Source: Tenodera sinensis (lineage: Eukaryota > Arthropoda > Insecta > Mantodea > Mantidae). Taken from it: a stretch of 64,000 nt of DNA. The stretch is taken from positions 170,125,219 to 170,189,218 of the forward strand of contig CM060964.1 in assembly GCA_030765045.1 (NCBI GenBank), in the 5' to 3' direction. The position numbers and the translations under genes were made by a program. Shown here piece after piece: positions 60,170 through 64,000 of this stretch. Positions within the stretch are counted from its first letter, which is position 1. Each line of letters opens with the position of its first letter. Below the pieces are notes generated by a model. It searched no databases, had not been told where the DNA came from, and saw only the letters and a program-made list of their open reading frames with translations.

Positions 60170-62654
60170 CCTCTTGAGCGACAGCCATTTAAAAGCTCTG
60201 CAGCCCGAGAACGGATACCCAATATCCAGCGCAGGGCATTTAAATTGTTAAATGCGCTAAAAGTGCTTCCTAAATACACAGCTGTATTTTGCGTAAATTT
60301 TAAGTTATTTTAATGAAACAAAAACTGGTATAAAACTCATTATATGCAGTATACATGTACATCATCAGCAATGTTCAGTTGCATTTACAAATCGTTGAAA
60401 TGGCACTATTTGTTTCACTGTGGTAGAAAGTTAACTTTGCTTTGTCGAACGCATCTCGGAAAGAAACAGTAGTGGACCCATTGTATGTGTGAGCTATGCG
60501 TCAGCAAATCACAGCACAATGTGAAATAGAACACTACTGTATGCGTGGTTTATGAGTCATCAGAATAAAGCAGGTTTGCAATTTTTCCTTACACGTGTTT
60601 CGTAACTTGGATATAGCTTACAGGCTCCGTTTGTTTCTTTCTTGAAATGCATACGTATATTTTCCTGCTTGTAGCCGAAGTGAGAAGCTATTGAGTGTTA
60701 CATCTCAGAGCTAAAACATGGCATCAACAAGCAGTGTTGCACAAAGGTTAGCGAGTGGTGGAAGTGTAAGGGCTTCTGAAATTACACACGATAATGTGGA
60801 GGACTTCTTGCTGTGTGACAGCGATTTGGATATTGATGGCGAATTTTCCGAATTTGAGGGGGTGTGGAGGATATAGGTACAAGTAGCAGTGAGGAAGAAC
60901 GTGACCAACTTCCTTCAGGTGTTCGTGAAGAGTCAGCATTGTGGAGTGCTGAAAACAATTCCAATACAAACAGGCACATCTTCACGAGCACAGGGTCTGG
61001 TGTTCAATCCCAGGCTCAGCTGACTTCTGACAGCCAACCAATTGAAATTTTTACAAAATTTTTTACTACCGACTTAGTGTCTCTCATTGTTTCAGAAACA
61101 AATGTATATGCGAGTAAGGTGAAGGAAGACCTGCTCTCTAAAGGTAAATTAGGGCCTAAGGGCAGAATTCAAAGGTGGACAGAAGTAACACTCAATGAGA
61201 TTTACAGGCTAATTGGTCTAATTGTACTATGGATATTATTCGTAAACCTGCATTATACATGTATTGGTCCACAGATGACATGCTAGCTACTCCTTTTTTT
61301 GGAAAATGCATGTCAAATAACAGGTTTACTTCAATTTTGCGGTTCCTTCATTTCACCTGCACAGAGAATGTAAATGACAAACTCCACAAAATTAGGCCTG
61401 TTTTCGATTATATTATTTCAAAATTTAAAGAAAATTATGTGCCTGGTGAAAAGGTCACTGTTGATGAAAGCCTAATGCTTTGGAAGGGCCGCTTAGGTTG
61501 GAAGCAATACATCAAAACAAAAAGGGCTAGATTTGGCATAAAGAGTTTTGATGTTTGTGAAAGTAAAACGGGATATCTTTACAATAGCTGCATTTACACT
61601 GGTCAAGGGACTGACAATACTGGAGACAAAGATTTGGGCTTATCTGGCTCCATAGTAATGCACCTAATGGAACCTGTGCTTGATCAGGGTGGGACTGTGT
61701 ACTTAGATAACTGGTACAGCTCTCCTAAATTATTCATGGCCTTACACAAAAGAAAGACTAATGCAATTGGAACAGTACGTTCAAATCGTATTGGTTTGCC
61801 AAAAGATGTGAATACGAAGGCTCTAAGGAGAGGGGAAATGGAGGTGCGTCAGCTCCCACCTTTGACCTACCTTGCCTGGCAGGACAGGAGGGTAGTTACG
61901 GCATTATCCAATTGCAGCTCTAAGATTTTGATGATTGACACTGGAAAAACAGATGCCCATACCAAAATGTGCATTTTCAAGCCTGACGTTATCCAGGAAT
62001 ACAATATGCACATGGGCGGTGTCGATCTAGTAGATCAGGTATTGCAAGCATATCCCTCTTTACGAAAAACAGTGAAATGGTATAAAAAGGTATTTTTGCA
62101 CCAGCTGGATATAACCATATACAATTGTTTGGTAATTTGGAGAGCTCTAAACCCACACAAGACAATGACCTACCTGGACTTTCGACTATCAATAGCTCGC
62201 AGCCTAATTGAACAATACCAGGTTGAGAGGCCTCTTCATACTGGGGGTAGAAAATCCAAAACCCCTGCATCCCTCAGACTTCAAGGAAAACATTATCCTA
62301 AAAGGATACCGTCAACAGCAAAGAAGTCCCACCCATCTCGAAGGTGTTTCGTGTGCCGCAAGAAGGGAATCTGTAAGGAAACTGGGATGATCTGTGGCGA
62401 ATGTGGAGATGTGCCCTTGTGTGTTTATCCCTGTTTTGAGGCATATCACTGCAGAAGGAACATATAAAGGTAAGCCAGTAAAGCATATAGAATTTAATTA
62501 AATGTTTCATAACGGGGGAAAATTAAAATAAGTTGAGTTAGATAGTGGATAAATAAGGGTTAAATGCACAAACGCACAGGACGTGTATACACGTCCATAT
62601 CGCTCGTCCGTCATTTTAAATGGACGTGATTTCACGTCCATATCCCTGAAGAGG
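60170..62654 (+). mobile_element. piggyBac family 1, near-complete copy
   Basis: A 2485-bp element flanked by TTAA (60166-60169 and 62655-62658). The left end is CCTCTTGAGCGACAGCC; the right end on the minus strand CCTCTTCAGGGATATGG. The right side carries an 18-bp perfect palindrome, GGACGTGTATACACGTCC (62579-62596), and a near-palindrome, GGACGTGATTTCACGTCC (62622-62639). The deleted copy at 6468-7474 shares both ends. Confidence 0.94.
60718..62467 (+). pseudogene. piggyBac transposase, two single-base frameshifts
   Basis: Starts at ATG 60718 (MASTSSVAQRLASGGSVRAS), followed by an acidic N-terminus (CDSDLDIDGEFSEFEG). The first shift is in a G5 run near 60858; the frame resumes VEDIGTSSSEEERDQ. 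The second is near 61228, between GLIVLW and MDIIRKPALYMYWSTDD. The catalytic Asp residues are visible in VTVDESLMLWKGR (near 61463), VYLDNWYSSP (near 61700) and HMGGVDLVDQ (near 62017). A cysteine-rich C-terminal finger, CFVCRKKGIC…CGECGDVPLC…CFEAYHC, ends the protein. About 580 codons, full length. Only two indels stand between this copy and an open frame. Confidence 0.92.
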
Positions 62655-62658
62655 TTAA

Positions 62659-63094
62659 CTAGGCCTCGTTGATGATCGTAAAATATAGAATGAGTTGGTG
62701 TGCTTTCTGAGAATGTATAGAATGCTCTCAGACGTTTATTTATCAATTCAGGTACATGTTAGATGTGACATGTGCCTTAAAAGCGACACTAAAGTCATGG
62801 TTTTTTACTTGCAGTATGATACTATGTTATTAAACCTATGAGGTACTGCTGCTATAATCCTAGTCTCATCATAATCAGCTAGTGTTTGTGTACACATATA
62901 TTTCAGAAGAGTTACATATTACTGCATTGCTTTAATCAGAGTAAGAAGGACCCACTCATGTTTGTACTATTTCTTTGCATTATTGCCTCATGTGCTTATT
63001 TTGATGACTGACAATACATGCTTATCTGGTCTTTCACAGCAGATGAGTATATCTTTCATTTTGTTCATTATAATGTGTGTTTTGTTTGTTGCAG
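62659..63094 (+). other. Fibrillarin intron, 3' part
   Basis: Non-coding, ending in a pyrimidine-rich stretch and TTGTTGCAG (63086-63094), a good 3' splice site. The intron must contain the piggyBac and possibly much more of the window. Confidence 0.7.
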
Positions 63095-63240
63095 GTGGTT
63101 TCAGAGGTGGTAAAAATGTGATAATAGAACCTCACCGTCACGAGGGCGTGTTCATTGCACGCGGGAAAGAGGATGCGCTGGTAACGAGGAACATGGTACC
63201 AGGTGAGGCTGTATATGGAGAAAAGCGCATCACTGTTGAG
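63095..63240 (+). CDS. Fib: Fibrillarin, internal exon (start of conserved region)
   Basis: A 146-bp exon between TTGCAG and GTAAGT. It enters in phase 1 (two bases complete a Gly codon) and leaves in phase 0. The product [20 protein letters not shown] then [20 protein letters not shown] and GEKRITVE is the highly conserved junction between the glycine/arginine-rich tail and the N-terminal subdomain of fibrillarin. Fibrillarin is the 2'-O-methyltransferase of box C/D snoRNPs and acts in the nucleolus on pre-rRNA; it also methylates histone H2A glutamine. The preceding exon, which should encode the RGG-rich tail, is not visible in the window. Confidence 0.95.
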
Positions 63241-63360
63241 GTAAGTTTTTCATGTGAATGATCATTTTCCTGTATTATCATATTGTAACATACAGCAATC
63301 ATGTTGAAAGCTAACCATATGATGGTGCGAAGCTAAGGATATTTTATATTTTATCATCAG

Positions 63361-63534
63361 AATGAAGATGGCAGCAAGGTGGAATACCGTGTGTGGAATC
63401 CATTCCGTTCTAAGTTAGCTGCCGCAATTCTGGGTGGTGTGGATCAGATACACATTGCACCTGGTCGCAAGGTTCTGTACCTTGGTGCTGCTTCGGGAAC
63501 AACAGTCTCACATGTGTCGGACATAGTTGGTCCT
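63361..63534 (+). CDS. Fib: Fibrillarin, next exon (SAM-binding motif I)
   Basis: A 174-bp phase 0 exon between TTATCATCAG and GTAAGTATAC. It encodes [40 protein letters not shown] and [35 protein letters not shown] is methyltransferase motif I, which binds S-adenosylmethionine. There is no stop or frameshift. The exon joins in frame to the previous one across a 120-bp intron (63241-63360). The rest of the catalytic domain lies beyond the window. Confidence 0.97.
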
Positions 63535-64000
63535 GTAAGTATACAAAATTGCTAAAAATAGGGATTATGCTAGTTTTTCTCTTCACATCAGAGAACATTG
63601 CAGAGAAAATATTCAGTTTTCAGGACGACATTTGGCAGGGAGGAGAGATGGAGTTAATGTGCATGGGAAAATGATACTAGGAATTTGTTAATGTCAGCAA
63701 CAAATAAAATATCATTCCTGTCACGAGTAATCCTTCAAAGTGATTATATGAAACAGGGTACTTTGATCATAGTTATAAGCTCAGTTTCAGTCACTTCCAG
63801 GAAAGGAAAACTGAATTCTTAGATGAGAAAAATTATAACATTATGCAAAACTACGTAGTAGTGTGCGAGTTTGCAGTAGTATCAGTATGCCAAAAACCAA
63901 GAAGGTTTGGCTTTGCCAAGTGAGGTATGAATTGTTCTGAATTCTTTCAGTTATTGTTCCTCTCAGTTTGTAGGACAGCCATAATTGATAGAATGTCCTA
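63535..64000 (+). other. Fibrillarin intron (incomplete)
   Basis: Starts with the splice donor GTAAGTATAC. I see no further fibrillarin exon before the window end. Confidence 0.75.

Overview
The window is eukaryotic and almost certainly from an arthropod, most likely an insect with a large, transposon-rich genome. It is AT-rich, has no bacterial-style gene packing and carries many decayed insect-type mobile elements: mariner and other Tc1-like elements, piggyBac, hAT, pogo/Tigger, Penelope-like, Ty3/gypsy, RNase H-bearing LINEs and tRNA-derived SINEs. I cannot name the species. The only clear host gene is fibrillarin at the right edge: two exons with good splice sites (63095-63240 and 63361-63534) encode the start of the conserved methyltransferase. 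Its N-terminal RGG-rich exon is not visible here, and the rest of the gene lies past the window end.

Layout. 1-1467: right part of a BED-finger hAT element (copy A). 4031-4925: second copy (B, minus). 5022-6335: mariner with one frameshift and a lost catalytic Asp. 6468-7474: internally deleted piggyBac copy. 7624-14909: third hAT copy (C), with both TIRs and an 8-bp target duplication, opened by an RNase H-bearing LINE (8248-11756), a 760-bp insertion with an ATT microsatellite (12715-13474) and a Penelope-like GIY-YIG fragment (14030-14749). 15106-16450: a DDE (Tc1/IS630-type) transposase relic. 19370-19945: LINE 3' remnant. 20255-29091: a fourth, divergent hAT relic (D) split by a complete Ty3/gypsy element (20771-28926, minus) with two LTRs, a GATT target duplication, an initiator-Met-like primer site and a 1048-bp perfect (CA)n.

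30075-32524 and 50792-53974 are two copies of one Tc1-like element whose acidic residues have DD41D spacing. Both carry tRNA-like sequences near their ends, and the second holds a 468-bp MITE whose empty site is preserved in the first. 33596-36600 is an uncharacterised arthropod-type gene relic, split by a mariner (33820-35365) that is itself split by a SINE (34621-34857). 36666-37397 is a deleted Tigger; 38869-40310 a LINE tail; 40711-41590 a short hAT; 42040-42506 a jerky/Tigger DNA-binding relic; 43620-44127 a possible Merlin relic. 45895-48100 is a SINE fragment followed by a LINE RT split by a second mariner, which carries a 147-bp hairpin insertion. 48880-50780 is a degenerate tandem array. 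54523-56130 is a Penelope-like element with an inverted copy of its 3' end. 57257-58116 is a piggyBac MITE. 58540-59120 is a Tc1-like relic, and 60170-62654 a near-complete piggyBac just upstream of the fibrillarin exons.

Almost every transposase or reverse transcriptase is broken, so most copies look inactive. The value of the window is its readable insertion history: several insertions are bounded to the base by target duplications and can be ordered in time. I found no multi-gene system and no convincing new pathway. The most unusual structures are the tRNA-like ends of the DD41D element, the Penelope-derived inverted repeats at two size scales, and the very long pure CA tract inside the gypsy element.
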